Assembly: GCA_051004015.1 (NCBI GenBank) | Contig: JBPCKT010000081.1 | Location: 1-64,000 of the forward strand | Source: SXOA01 sp051004015 | Lineage (GTDB): Bacteria > Planctomycetota > Planctomycetia > Pirellulales > Pirellulaceae | Direction of reading: 5' to 3' | DNA: 64,000 bases | Shown: positions 8,693 to 17,847 of the stretch, piece after piece | Numbering within the stretch: position 1 is the stretch's first letter | Layout of the letters: every line of letters starts with the position of its first letter | Made by a program: the position numbers and the translations under genes | The notes under the pieces: generated by a model | Seen by the model: the letters and a program-made list of their open reading frames with translations, nothing else | Told to the model about the DNA's origin: nothing | Database searches by the model: none

Positions 8693-9787
8693 CTACGAAC
8701 GAATGGCGGCCAAATCCGCGAAGCACGCCTTCCTTCCCCCATGGTCCGCCGGCGTCAACTGCGGCTCTTCAATCTTGCACTTGTCCATCACGAACGGGCA
8801 GCGGGGGTTGAACGGGCAGCCGCCAGGAGGACGGAGCATGTCTGGGGGCTGGCCGGGAATCGTGGCGAGGGGGCCGGTGTGGTCGGCATCCCAGCGGGGA
8901 ATCGACTTGAGCAGGCCCAGCGTGTATGGGTGCCTCGGCTGGGCGAAGAGGCCGTTCACATCCGCCTCCTCGACAATCTTGCCGGCATACATCACCAGCA
9001 CCCGGTCACAGACGCTGGCGACGACGCCGAGGGCGTGCGTGATGAGGATGACCGCCGTGCCGTGCGTCTTTTGCAGCTCCTTGATCAGTTCCAGCATCTG
9101 GGCCTGGATGGTCACGTCCAGGGCCGTCGTCGGCTCGTCGGCAATCAGCACGTCAGGCCGACAGGAGAGGGCCATCGCAATCATCACCCGCTGCCGCATC
9201 CCGCCCGAGAACTGGTGCGGATAATCGTCAATCCGCCGATCCGGAGCGGGAATCCCCACCTTCTCCAGCATCCCAATCGCGTGCTTGCGAGCCTGCTGCC
9301 GCGAATGCCCCAAATGCAGCCGCGTCACCTCCGTCAACTGTTCCTCAATGGTCAAAAACGGATTGAGAGCCGTCATCGGATCCTGAAAGATCATCGCAAC
9401 CTTCCGCCCGCGAACCTTCGCTAACCCTCGCTGTTCCAGCGTCAGCAAATCCTGCCCCTCATAAATCGCCTTCCCCCCCGCCACAATCCCCGGCGGCCGC
9501 GGCACCAACCCCATCACCGCGAGACAAGTCACCGACTTCCCGCTCCCCGATTCCCCCACAATCCCCAGCGTCTCCCCCGGCTGCAAATCGAACGACACCC
9601 CATTCACCGCGCGCACCAGGCCATCGTCCGTTTTGAAATGGACGTGGAGGTCTTGGACTTGAAGCAGCGGCGGCTTCGCGTATCTGCTGGCGTATTTGCC
9701 GCGCACTCCGTTTTTGAACATCCCGGACGGATATTCATCTCGCATTTCATCGCCGCTGTCGTGATGGCTAGTTTTCTCACCGCTCAT
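8693..9787 (-). CDS. oppD: Oligopeptide/dipeptide ABC transporter ATP-binding protein (OppD/DppD type)
   Basis: A 364-residue ATPase. Walker A GESGSGKS is at 78-85, the signature SGGMRQR at 194-200, and Walker B LIADEPT at 214-220. The C-terminal oligopeptide-transporter extension with CPFNPRCPF is present. The first about 40 residues precede the usual family start and are His/Asp/Lys-rich. It is the last gene of the minus-strand opp operon, seven bases after oppC. The usual second ATPase OppF is not found beside it, so the protein may act as a homodimer or with a distant partner. Confidence 0.95.
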   Translation of the reverse strand: MSGEKTSHHDSGDEMRDEYPSGMFKNGVRGKYASRYAKPPLLQVQDLHVHFKTDDGLVRAVNGVSFDLQPGETLGIVGESGSGKSVTCLAVMGLVPRPPGIVAGGKAIYEGQDLLTLEQRGLAKVRGRKVAMIFQDPMTALNPFLTIEEQLTEVTRLHLGHSRQQARKHAIGMLEKVGIPAPDRRIDDYPHQFSGGMRQRVMIAMALSCRPDVLIADEPTTALDVTIQAQMLELIKELQKTHGTAVILITHALGVVASVCDRVLVMYAGKIVEEADVNGLFAQPRHPYTLGLLKSIPRWDADHTGPLATIPGQPPDMLRPPGGCPFNPRCPFVMDKCKIEEPQLTPADHGGRKACFADLAAIRS

Positions 9788-9794
9788 TTTCTTG

Positions 9795-11075
9795 CTACCT
9801 GTTCTTCATCTTTGGGTCCAGCGCATCCCGCAACCCATCTCCCAGAAAATTCAGCGCAAACAGCGTCAGGGCCAAGGTCAACCCGGGAAAAACCACAAGC
9901 CACCAAAAAACGCGTATCGGGGTAATGACCTCGACCGCTTCGTTAACGAGCAGTCCCCAAGAGACATCGGGAGGCTGAACGCCCAAGCCCAGGAACGAAA
10001 GGAAGGCCTCAAACAGCATCACGCTGGGAATCGTCAGCGTGAGATAGACAATCACGATCCCCAGTACGTTGGGGATCAGATGGCGAAAGATGATTCGCCC
10101 TCGCCCTGCGCCGATGGTACGGGCGGCGTCGATGAATGGCTCGTGCTTAAGGGAGATGACCTGTCCGCGAACCACGCGCGCCATGGTCAGCCAGTAAATC
10201 GCCCCGATCAAAATGTAGAATATCATGATCTGATTGATGCCCAGCGAATCCAGCTTCCGCCGTACGTCGTCCTGGCTCAGGATGGTGATCAAGAAAATGA
10301 CGATGAAGATGAATGGTATGGAATAGAGCACGTCCACGATCCGCATCATCGCGGCGTCCACCCAACCGCCAACGTGTCCCGCCGTAGCACCGTAGCTGAC
10401 TCCGATAATCAGTGAAACCAGCGTTGCCACGACACCGACCACAAGCGAGACGCGACTTCCCCAGAAGATGCGAGATAAGACATCGCGGCCCAGCTTGTCA
10501 GTGCCGCAGATAGAAGGAACGGAGTAATCCCCGAAAATCGCCGTTCGACCCGTGATTAGCAGCCGGGCCAGCGGTCCAGGATGATGCCATAGTCGCTCGC
10601 GGGGATGTGATTGCTGCACGGCCTGAAGTTCATTGCGCTTTGCGGTGAGCCGGACCTCAAGGTCGGGTGTCGTCGCCGGGAGCGAGGCAAGTTTCTCAAC
10701 GTCTGTCTTAGCCGCCTGCAACTTTTCATGATGCTGGCGAACAGCCTGGGAATAGGGAATCACCTCGCTGGTCCGCGGATCCTTGACCGAGAGCGGCACC
10801 GTTTGCAGCCCAGGGCTCAGGAACATCCGCGACTTGGTGTTCTGATAGAGGGGAGACTGCAGCGGCAGAAAAGGCGTCAGAAAGGCCAAAAGCGATACGA
10901 TCACCAGAATGACGAGGGACGCCATTGCAGCTCGATTTTTCCGCAAACGCCGCCTGGCATCCTGCCAGAGCGAAATACCCCGAATGCCGGCAGCTTCCTT
11001 CAGGATTGCCGCGAGCCGGTCGTGATTTTGGTCACTTTTTGGTAACTCGAGTCCAGTGGGGGCAACCGAAGTCAT
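9795..11075 (-). CDS. oppC: Oligopeptide ABC transporter permease (OppC/DppC type) with a long insertion
   Basis: A 426-residue permease, against roughly 300 for usual OppC. The N-terminal OppC domain has the first membrane helix near residues 50-75. The transport domain includes the EAA-loop segment FIDAARTIGAGRGRIIFRHL, which contacts the ATPase. Between them lies an extra segment of about 100 residues, charged and partly helical (HEKLQAAKTDVEKLAS, LTAKRNELQAVQQSH), predicted outside the membrane. DKLGRDVLSRIFWGSR is the conserved entry to the core. It lies 22 bp after oppB. Confidence 0.93.
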   Translation of the reverse strand: MTSVAPTGLELPKSDQNHDRLAAILKEAAGIRGISLWQDARRRLRKNRAAMASLVILVIVSLLAFLTPFLPLQSPLYQNTKSRMFLSPGLQTVPLSVKDPRTSEVIPYSQAVRQHHEKLQAAKTDVEKLASLPATTPDLEVRLTAKRNELQAVQQSHPRERLWHHPGPLARLLITGRTAIFGDYSVPSICGTDKLGRDVLSRIFWGSRVSLVVGVVATLVSLIIGVSYGATAGHVGGWVDAAMMRIVDVLYSIPFIFIVIFLITILSQDDVRRKLDSLGINQIMIFYILIGAIYWLTMARVVRGQVISLKHEPFIDAARTIGAGRGRIIFRHLIPNVLGIVIVYLTLTIPSVMLFEAFLSFLGLGVQPPDVSWGLLVNEAVEVITPIRVFWWLVVFPGLTLALTLFALNFLGDGLRDALDPKMKNR

Positions 11076-11097
11076 TCGCGTCCAGGCTCCTGCTTGG

Positions 11098-12012
11098 TCA
11101 TTCCGGCTTTACCCGCGGATCGATAACCGCGTAAGAGAAATCAACAATCGCATTCATCACCAGCAGTAGGAACGTATAGACCAGCACCATTCCCATCGCC
11201 AGTGGGTAATCACGTTGGGTCGCCGACTCGATGAAGTGCGTTCCCATTCCTGGGACTACAAACATTCTTTCCAAGACCAGGGAGCCGGTTAGGATCCCTG
11301 CCGTGGCTGGCCCCAGATACGAGACGACGGGTAAGACTGCCCCTCTCAGAGCGTGGCGAATAATAACCGTCCTGGTGAGGAGCCCCTTGGAGTAGGCCGT
11401 GCGGATGTAATCGAGGTTCAACACTTCCAGCATGCCCGCCCGCGTCAGGCGGGCAATGTACGCGGCGAAAGGTGCCGCCAGACAAATGGCGGGTTGGAAG
11501 AGCTGTTTAAGACTTCCCCATCCCGCCACCGGGAACAACTGGAACCAAAAGACAAACAGCATGACGCAGAGGCTGGCGAGGACAAAATTCGGCACCGCGA
11601 TTCCCAGCGTCGCCAGAGCCATGAAGGAGAAGTCGTAGAGCGAATTTCGCCGCGTGGCGGATACCACTCCAGCCGTCATTCCGACGCCCAGCGCCAGGAT
11701 CAAGGAAATCACACCGAGGGAAATGGAGACGGGGAAGCCTTCGGCAATCACTTCGTTGACGGTATAGTCCTCCAGCGTGAGGCTGGGGCCAAAGTCCAGC
11801 CGAGCCGAACTCCCTAGTGCTTTGAGGTACTGCCGGTACATCGGTTTATCGAGCTGGTAGCGGGCTTCCAAGTTGCGGCGCGCGGCCTCGGGCAATTCAC
11901 GTTCTCGGGTAAACGGCCCGCCGGGGACAGCCCGCATTAAGAAAAATGTGATCGTGAAAACGATCCACAACGTCAGCAGCATCCAGCCCGCGCGTCGGAG
12001 AAGAAACTTCAT
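11098..12012 (-). CDS. oppB: Oligopeptide ABC transporter permease (OppB/DppB type)
   Basis: A 304-residue inner-membrane permease of usual length with about six hydrophobic segments. The N-terminal motif FFLMRAVPGGPF and the EAA-loop segment YIRTAYSKGLLTRTVIIRHA are typical. It forms the translocation channel with OppC. Its ATG overlaps the oppA stop codon by four bases (ATGA at 12009-12012), implying translational coupling. Confidence 0.95.
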   Translation of the reverse strand: MKFLLRRAGWMLLTLWIVFTITFFLMRAVPGGPFTRERELPEAARRNLEARYQLDKPMYRQYLKALGSSARLDFGPSLTLEDYTVNEVIAEGFPVSISLGVISLILALGVGMTAGVVSATRRNSLYDFSFMALATLGIAVPNFVLASLCVMLFVFWFQLFPVAGWGSLKQLFQPAICLAAPFAAYIARLTRAGMLEVLNLDYIRTAYSKGLLTRTVIIRHALRGAVLPVVSYLGPATAGILTGSLVLERMFVVPGMGTHFIESATQRDYPLAMGMVLVYTFLLLVMNAIVDFSYAVIDPRVKPE

Positions 12013-14027
12013 GGTTTCGCCTGCTCCCCGCGAAGAAACCGCTCCTTCTCGTCTTTGTCAATCCAGAGAAGATGCAGCGGATGGTCGTCGCGCACGTTCG
12101 CGCTGAATCCCTTCACGTACGGCTTCACGAGGTTGTTGGAAACATAGGAATAAATAGGCAGGATCGGCTGCTCGGTGAGGAGTATCTCCTCCGCTTGGCG
12201 AAGCATGGCAATTCGTTCTTGCTCATCAGCTTCTTTGGCCGCTTCGCGAATGAGCCGGTCATATTCAGCGTTGCTCCAGCCGGTTTGATTGTTTGGCCCA
12301 TCGGTCACGAACATGTCGAGAAAGGTATTCGGGTCGGAGTAATCCGCCACCCAGGCGCTGCGAGCCACCTGATAATCCTTTTTCGTCAAAGACGAGAGAA
12401 AAACCTTCCACTCCAAGTTCCTCAACTCCACGTCAATTCCCAGGTTGTTCTTCCAATTGGACTGCACGACCTCCGCGATTGTCCGGTGCGTCTCCTGGGT
12501 ATTGAAGAGCACTTGGATCTTTGGAAACCCCTTACCATCTGGAAAGCCAGCTTCACTGAGCAACCGGCGGGCCTTGATGACGTCCCGCTCATAGTCAATG
12601 TCCGCTTGCGGCTGCGGATAACCGGGCATTCCCGGAGGAACGAATGAAGTTGCCGGAAGTTGCCCCGCCCGCGTGACTGATTCCACGATTTCCCGTTTAT
12701 TGATCGCCAGGTTCAAGGCCCGCCGAACAAGCACAATGTTGAGCGGGGGCCGGTTGACGTTGCAGCGATAAAAATAAGTGGTAAACATCGGAGCGCTGAT
12801 ATAGTCCGGCCTGCCTTTCAAATCTGGGATGACTACACTCGGAACCGGATAGCCCCAATCCAATTGCCCGCTCAGATACATGTTCAGGCAGGTTGTCTCC
12901 GATTTGACGGGGTATGCATCTACGGTATTAAGACGCACTTGCTCGGCATTCCAGTAGTTCGGGTTCTTGGCCAGTCGAATTCGATCGCGAATTCGCCGAG
13001 TGTGCAGCAAGAATGGCCCATTGCTCACAATCCGTCCCGGCTTGGTCCACCCAGGGGATCCATATTTCTCCACGCACGCCCGGTTCACGGGAAAGAGCGG
13101 GTAGAACGCAACGAGCTCCTTGAAGAAAGGCGTTGGGTTCACGAGCTTGACGACCAATGTCAGGGAATCAGGCGACTTGATTGCCACCGTGGATTCAAAA
13201 TCCACGAGGACGTATTTGCATTTCACGATCTCTTCGGAAGATTCAATTTCCGGGGGAGCGGGATTCTGGCTGAAAACGGCTTGCTTCCCTGGTTTGTCCC
13301 ACTGCACAAGCCTGGTTCCACCCTTGCCGGTTTCTTCCGGCTTGATCTCCACGAGGTGGGCCCACTTTTCGCGCCATTGGGCCATAATTTCGCGTTTCTT
13401 CTTTTCGGGAGTTTCCTTGGCGATCTGGGGTTCCGGGGGCTTTATCGTCTTGAGGAGGATCCCCCGCAACATCGTGCCGCGAGGAAAGGTGCGGTCGTCT
13501 GAATCCTTAAATGGCCGGTCGTTAAGTTCCACCTCAACGCGATCCCCCGGCTTCAATTGCGACGAGTTATACGCCTCGGCTCCCACTACATAGTTAAGCT
13601 GGTAGGCGTATTCCGATGCCGTCTCCGGGTGCAAAAGTCGCCGCCAGGACCAGACAAAGTCTTCAGCGGTTAGCGGTGTTCCGTCCGACCATTGGGCCCC
13701 TTTTCGAATGTGAAAGGTGTAAGTCCGGCCGTCTGCGGACAGTTCGTAACGCTCAGCGACGGCTGGGGCCTGAATGATGGGAGTATTGCCGTCAGGCTGC
13801 TTGCCGGCGGGGTCAGGAATATTCTGTAACAGGCCTTCAAAGAGTGCCGTCAGGATCCGGTGTTCTGGCTGGCCGGTGGCTTTGGCGGGGTCAACAGTCT
13901 TAACCTCGTCACCGTTATTGAAGCTCAAGTCGGCTGTCGGGAGCGAGTTAAAGGAAACCGCCCAGGCCAGGGACGCTAGCCCCAGGGCGATAGCGAGGTA
14001 GGGGAACGCCTTGCGGAGGAAGGGCAT
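12009..14027 (-). CDS. oppA: Extracytoplasmic oligopeptide-binding protein (SBP_bac_5 family)
   Basis: With the start at 14027 the protein has 672 residues and begins MPFLRKAFPYLAIALGLASL, a signal peptide or membrane anchor. The open frame extends 86 codons further upstream, but that part runs through a repeat and has no coding character. The SBP_bac_5 pattern is clear: PAKATGQPEHRILTALFEGL, then TYTFHIRKGAQWSDGTPLTA. A charged insertion near residues 160-260 enlarges it beyond the usual 530-600. It captures peptides for OppBCD and is the first gene of the operon. Confidence 0.93.
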   Translation of the reverse strand: MPFLRKAFPYLAIALGLASLAWAVSFNSLPTADLSFNNGDEVKTVDPAKATGQPEHRILTALFEGLLQNIPDPAGKQPDGNTPIIQAPAVAERYELSADGRTYTFHIRKGAQWSDGTPLTAEDFVWSWRRLLHPETASEYAYQLNYVVGAEAYNSSQLKPGDRVEVELNDRPFKDSDDRTFPRGTMLRGILLKTIKPPEPQIAKETPEKKKREIMAQWREKWAHLVEIKPEETGKGGTRLVQWDKPGKQAVFSQNPAPPEIESSEEIVKCKYVLVDFESTVAIKSPDSLTLVVKLVNPTPFFKELVAFYPLFPVNRACVEKYGSPGWTKPGRIVSNGPFLLHTRRIRDRIRLAKNPNYWNAEQVRLNTVDAYPVKSETTCLNMYLSGQLDWGYPVPSVVIPDLKGRPDYISAPMFTTYFYRCNVNRPPLNIVLVRRALNLAINKREIVESVTRAGQLPATSFVPPGMPGYPQPQADIDYERDVIKARRLLSEAGFPDGKGFPKIQVLFNTQETHRTIAEVVQSNWKNNLGIDVELRNLEWKVFLSSLTKKDYQVARSAWVADYSDPNTFLDMFVTDGPNNQTGWSNAEYDRLIREAAKEADEQERIAMLRQAEEILLTEQPILPIYSYVSNNLVKPYVKGFSANVRDDHPLHLLWIDKDEKERFLRGEQAKP

Positions 14028-14043
14028 GGGTTTGGCCGTCGTA

Positions 14044-14108
14044 TTGTAGGATGGGCTTCCTAGCCCGTCCGTGTCGAACTGGACGGCCTGAGAAGGCCAT
14101 CCTACTGG
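14044..14108. repeat. GTAGGATGGGCTTCCTAGCC inverted repeat upstream of oppA
   Basis: GTAGGATGGGCTTCCTAGCC is followed after GTCCGTGTCGAACTGGACGG by GAGAAGGCCATCCTAC, so the outer ends GTAGGATGG and CCATCCTAC pair and GTCC/GGAC pair inside. It sits 17 bases upstream of the chosen oppA start and may hold or replace part of its leader. It resembles the GTGGGGTAGGC family elsewhere in the window. Confidence 0.6.
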
Positions 14109-14357
14109 ACTCTGCTTGCCGTCATGGTACGGCGGCGATGGGCGGGTCGCAACCGGAATGCGCCACCCTTTTTTCCGCAAATTCCGCACAAACCGCCGCG
14201 GAGAGTATTCCCAAACTGGACCCCGGCGGCTTACAATGATGGCAGAGATGGAGGAGGGTTGGTTCGAGGTTTTACAAAGAGCCACGTTCTGTGGTGCTCG
14301 GACCGGCTGATGAGGCTAGTGACTTGTCTTTCAGATTTCGCGCCGGCTAAAGGCGGA

Positions 14358-14379
14358 CAAAGCAGGACTTTCTGCTTTG
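14358..14379. promoter_or_regulatory. Possible operator upstream of the ArsR-type gene
   Basis: CAAAGCAG at 14358-14365 is repeated in inverted orientation as CTGCTTTG at 14372-14379. It lies about 90 bases before the ArsR-type start and between that gene and the divergent opp operon. ArsR-type repressors bind such dyads. This is a positional inference only. Confidence 0.3.
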
Positions 14380-14467
14380 AATCCGGCAAGACCTGGGGAG
14401 CAAGTTAGAGCAGATCCTCTGCCAGGATTTTCTGAGCCTTTATTCAAAGGTTCTCCAAGAGGAACTT

Positions 14468-14914
14468 ATGGTTACTTTGCTTGCTCCCAAGATGTTCGAG
14501 CACAATTCAAACAACGGGTCCGCGGAAGGCTCAACTCCTGAGTCTCCGACTGAAGAGTCGCGCCTCGCGCCGCTCTCCCCGGCCACCACCCGCGACCTGG
14601 TGCAGCTTTTCAAGCTGCTGGGGGACGACACCCGCGTCCGCGTGCTGCACTACCTGATGCAGCGGGAAGAACTGAACGTCCGCACGCTCTGCAAGCTGTT
14701 GAGCCAGAGCCAGCCGGCCGTCAGCCACCACCTGGCCCTCCTCCGCGAGGATGGCATCATCGCCTGCCGCCGGGACGGCAAGCACAACTTCTACCACATC
14801 GTCCCCAAGCGGATGCAGGCCTGCCTGGACCTGATCTTCGGCGCTCAGCGAGGCGAAACGAAGAAGGTGCGGATTGAGGACGCCCTGCTTACTTATGGGC
14901 GGGACGGGGAGTAG
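14468..14914 (+). CDS. ArsR-family winged-helix transcriptional regulator
   Basis: A 148-residue protein with an unstructured first 35 residues and an ArsR-type HTH: LVQLFKLLGDDTRVRVLHYL, then the recognition region SQSQPAVSHHLALLREDGII and the wing RRDGKHNFYHI. The metal-binding ELCVCD of ArsR/SmtB is replaced by ELNVRTLC, so it is unlikely to be a classical arsenic or zinc sensor. AGAGGAAC sits six bases before the ATG. It is divergent from the oligopeptide transporter operon, 440 bp away, and may regulate that operon or itself. Confidence 0.9.
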   Translation: MVTLLAPKMFEHNSNNGSAEGSTPESPTEESRLAPLSPATTRDLVQLFKLLGDDTRVRVLHYLMQREELNVRTLCKLLSQSQPAVSHHLALLREDGIIACRRDGKHNFYHIVPKRMQACLDLIFGAQRGETKKVRIEDALLTYGRDGE

Positions 14915-14935
14915 GGCGGGTTGGCGGTAGTGTCC

Positions 14936-16231
14936 TTACCGCGCTAGCGTTCCGCTGGCCGCGAGTGCCGAGTTCCGTTCATCGGCGGCGTAAATGGGTG
15001 AAGGCTCTTCAAGGTTCCGCGGCTGGCGGAACCATTCCATCAGGAGCTTGCGGCCGGGGAGCGGGGGGCGATTGTCGTTGACATCTGGATTCCGCGGGAC
15101 AGCGTGACTGGCGGGAAGATTGCGCACCGGTTGCAATTCCTCCTCCACGGGATATACGGATGCGGGCGCTGACTCATTTTTGGGGCGGTCCTTTTGGCGG
15201 GCGTACCAGCCGGTGGTGGAGGGACGGGCGACGCTTTGCTCGCCACCTTGCTGCTGGAATTCCTGCGGCGCAGGCTGACCGCCAAAGGTGCTCGGTCGTG
15301 GCGGAATCTGATAATTCTGAGCCGGGCTCAGGTCTTGGATGCCGCGAGTGCCGCCGGCGGGTTGAATGGGGAATGAGGAATCGGCGCTTGGCGAGGCGGG
15401 ACCATCAGCGGCCGGGGCATTGAGTGCCAATCCTGCAGCGGGCGAGGTTGCCTGCAGCGCTGTAGGATTGTTCGCGGGCTTGATGGCGGGGCTCCCCTTT
15501 TTCACCCACTCCACCCAGGCGATTTGCAAGTCGGACAGGCTGCTATAGCCGTAGTGCTGGCTGGTGGCCCGGGTCCAATTGTTCTGCCGCATGCCGTCGC
15601 CGACGTACTGGACGAACTTGCGTTTGCCCTGCTCGCCACCGTGCATGATGAGAAAGCGGGTGAGCGAGTAGCCCTGCGAGTAGAGCGGCAGCATCTCCCG
15701 CGGGTACTCCTTCATGGCGAACATCTTGTTAAAGGCGATCCCCTTGTTCCCCTTGAGGAAGCGGATCAGGTTGGCGTCCTGCTTGGCTTTCTCGCTGGCG
15801 TGCTCCACCGTGGTGCTGCCCCCTTCGTCCGCCCAGCGGGGGAGCGGGGCGCCGAAGTGCGTGGCGAAGATGGTGTGCGTAATTTCGTGGGGCAGGACGG
15901 AATCGAGCACTCGCTCCCGCGTGCCGTTCACTTCCATGTCCCAGCCGAAGGGCTCGCTGCCGCGGAAGAAGAAGCTGGTCTTGCCGCTGGCGGGCTCCTG
16001 CGGGCGGACGCGGCTGAGGTTGATGGGACAGGGCTCGCGCCAGGGGGGCAATTCGTGGCCGAGCCATTCGATGGCCAGGTCGCGGCGGTAGGTCTCGGCG
16101 GCGACGCAGATTTCGTTAGCAATCTGGTCCGACGACGACGAATGGACGATGAAGTTTTCCGACCGGTAGTTCGCGCCGCAGGCCAGCAGCGCAGCCGCCA
16201 CCAGGGCGACTGAGAAGAGTCGAGCTTCCAT
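14936..16231 (-). CDS. Exported HExxH metalloprotease-like protein
   Basis: A 431-residue protein with a signal peptide ending in LLAC (Cys18), compatible with a lipobox. LPHEITHTIF holds an HExxH motif (His115, Glu116, His119), and WADEGG places a Glu at 136, as in gluzincin-type zinc peptidases of the MA clan. The catalytic-like part ends near residue 245. The rest is Pro/Gln/Ser-rich and apparently disordered. Substrate unknown. It is convergent with the ArsR-type gene, with 21 bases between them. Confidence 0.75.
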   Translation of the reverse strand: MEARLFSVALVAAALLACGANYRSENFIVHSSSSDQIANEICVAAETYRRDLAIEWLGHELPPWREPCPINLSRVRPQEPASGKTSFFFRGSEPFGWDMEVNGTRERVLDSVLPHEITHTIFATHFGAPLPRWADEGGSTTVEHASEKAKQDANLIRFLKGNKGIAFNKMFAMKEYPREMLPLYSQGYSLTRFLIMHGGEQGKRKFVQYVGDGMRQNNWTRATSQHYGYSSLSDLQIAWVEWVKKGSPAIKPANNPTALQATSPAAGLALNAPAADGPASPSADSSFPIQPAGGTRGIQDLSPAQNYQIPPRPSTFGGQPAPQEFQQQGGEQSVARPSTTGWYARQKDRPKNESAPASVYPVEEELQPVRNLPASHAVPRNPDVNDNRPPLPGRKLLMEWFRQPRNLEEPSPIYAADERNSALAASGTLAR

Positions 16232-16428
16232 GCTCTCGGGTCCTTAGGTAAGCGGATCGTTGCGAGCTTGAGTCATTCAAGTTCGCGTGGCTGCCGATGC
16301 TGCGGGAAAGCAAACGGCGGGCCGGAACACCAGCGGCAAAAGAAGCCGGATAACCAGTCCTTTGCACCGTTGGGCTCTGTAACAATTACAAAGCGTAACC
16401 AACCGGGTGCAGATTCGCCAAGAGCAAT

Positions 16429-16809
16429 TCAGCCGATAGCCAGCAGTTTCAGCAACTGGCGATTCCCCGAGGGAAACTCATACTCCCCCAGTTGCCCGCG
16501 CGGCACCCAGCAAAACGGTTCACGAGGCTGGCCGGCATCGTTGGGAGCAAGGCGGCAGGCGATGAAATGCAACTCCACACAGCCGTGAGCGTAGTCCTCT
16601 TCGTGAACCAGCCAGGTTTCGACTGCTTGCACGTGCAAGCCGGTTTCTTCACGACACTCCCGGACGGCGGCTTGTTGCGGAGATTCCCCCGGCTCCATCT
16701 TGCCGCCGGGGAATTCCCACAGGCCTGCCAGCGGCACTCCCGGTGGTCGCTGGCCGATGAGAAAGCAGCCACAATGCTCGACAACGGCGATGGCGATTTG
16801 CGTGGGCAT
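16429..16809 (-). CDS. Nudix hydrolase, MutT-like
   Basis: A 126-residue protein of MutT size. The Nudix box GGKMEPGESPQQAAVRECRE with ETGL is complete (GX5EX7REUXEEXGU). WEFPGGK and the late QLGEYEFPSGNRQLL are as in 8-oxo-dGTP diphosphatases that clean the nucleotide pool. Activity on another nucleoside diphosphate derivative cannot be excluded. It lies downstream of fabI on the same strand, separated by a strong hairpin. Confidence 0.9.
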   Translation of the reverse strand: MPTQIAIAVVEHCGCFLIGQRPPGVPLAGLWEFPGGKMEPGESPQQAAVRECREETGLHVQAVETWLVHEEDYAHGCVELHFIACRLAPNDAGQPREPFCWVPRGQLGEYEFPSGNRQLLKLLAIG

Positions 16810-16816
16810 CGTGAAC

Positions 16817-16893
16817 GGGGTCGGGAGGGGGTTTCGCGGTCCACAACTGTGGCAATCGTAACAACCTTTGCCGCGAAAACCCCTCCCGACCCC
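16817..16893. repeat. GGGGTCGGGAG hairpin repeat, copy 1 (fabI 3' end)
   Basis: A 23-base arm at 16817-16839 (starts GGGGTCGGGAGGGGG) pairs with 16871-16893 (ends CTCCCGACCCC) with one mismatch. The element touches the fabI stop codon and lies before the Nudix start, so it could terminate fabI or stabilise its mRNA. Two relatives are at 18127-18197 and 18320-18391. Confidence 0.8.
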
Positions 16894-17715
16894 TTACTTC
16901 CCAATCTGGTCCAGCAGCCGCCCAGGAGACCCCATCGCGTTATAGCCGCCATCGACGTGCAGGATTTCGGCGGTGATGCCGCTGGAAGCATCGGAGAGCA
17001 AAAACGCCCCGATGCGGCCGACTTCTTCATGCGTGACGTTGCGGCCGAGGGGAGAGACCGAGGCATAGAGAGTTTCCATACCTTTGGCTCCTACGGCGCT
17101 GCTAGCCAGCGTTTTCAGCGGCCCGGCCGAGAGGGCGTTCACCCGCACGCCTCGCGGCCCAAGCTCATAGGCGGCGTACTTCATGCAGGCATCCAGAGCC
17201 GCTTTGCAGACCCCCATCACGTTGTACCCAGCCACGATCCGCTCCCCACCAAAATAAGTCAGCGTCAGGATCGAGCTCTGTGGCGACATGATCTCCTTGG
17301 ACGCGTTGCAGACCGCCAGCAGGCTGTAGGCACTGATATCCATCGCCAACTTGAACCCCTCGCGGCTGCAGGCGATAGTCTCCTTCTTGATGTCGTCGAG
17401 CGTGGCGAAGGCGATGCTGTGGAGCAGGAAATCGATCTGCCCGAACTCCTCCTTGGCCTTGGCCATGAAGGCGGCAATGTCGTCATCCTTCTGCACATCC
17501 AGCGGCAGCAGGAACTTTGTCGTCTGCGGATACTGGTCGGTGCATTTCGCCACCCGCCCCCGGTTCTTCTTCCGCTCATCATCCGGCCGGTCCGGCAGAT
17601 GCGAAAACCCGCACACGCCCCCCTCGTCCATGATGGCCTTGGCGATAAACCACGCGATTGACCAGTCGTTCGCCACGCCGAGAATCAAGCCTTTTTTGCC
17701 GGTAAAGAGTCCCAT
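16894..17715 (-). CDS. fabI: Enoyl-[acyl-carrier-protein] reductase (NADH), FabI type
   Basis: With the ATG at 17715 the protein is 273 residues. AAGGAAA six bases upstream supports this start over one seven codons earlier. The FabI pattern is clear: GVANDWSIAW near the N-terminus and the active site Tyr154-x9-Tyr164-x6-Lys171 (YFGGERIVAGYNVMGVCK). It reduces enoyl-ACP in the last step of each fatty acid elongation cycle. The triclosan-sensitive FabI arrangement appears intact. A strong hairpin directly follows its stop codon. Confidence 0.95.
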   Translation of the reverse strand: MGLFTGKKGLILGVANDWSIAWFIAKAIMDEGGVCGFSHLPDRPDDERKKNRGRVAKCTDQYPQTTKFLLPLDVQKDDDIAAFMAKAKEEFGQIDFLLHSIAFATLDDIKKETIACSREGFKLAMDISAYSLLAVCNASKEIMSPQSSILTLTYFGGERIVAGYNVMGVCKAALDACMKYAAYELGPRGVRVNALSAGPLKTLASSAVGAKGMETLYASVSPLGRNVTHEEVGRIGAFLLSDASSGITAEILHVDGGYNAMGSPGRLLDQIGK

Positions 17716-17770
17716 CTTGATTTCCTTGTTCACCAATTATCCGATGTGATTTGTGGCCCCACAGAATACC

Positions 17771-17794
17771 ACTAACCCGAAGCGTCAGCGAGGG
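17771..17794. repeat. ACTAACCCGAAGCGTCAGCG repeat, copy 1
   Basis: ACTAACCCGAAGCGTCAGCG followed by AGGG. The same unit occurs inverted at 59417-59440 and, with changes, at 55562-55586. All three copies are in intergenic, repeat-rich DNA. Confidence 0.7.
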
Positions 17795-17847
17795 TCCTCT
17801 CTCCACCAAGCCGGCAAGTCTACTGACAGACGGCCCACTTTGACTCT

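Noticed and set aside
12009..14285. Longer oppA start at 14285
   Set aside because: The added 86 residues run through the GTAGGATGGGC repeat and precede a good signal peptide at 14027.
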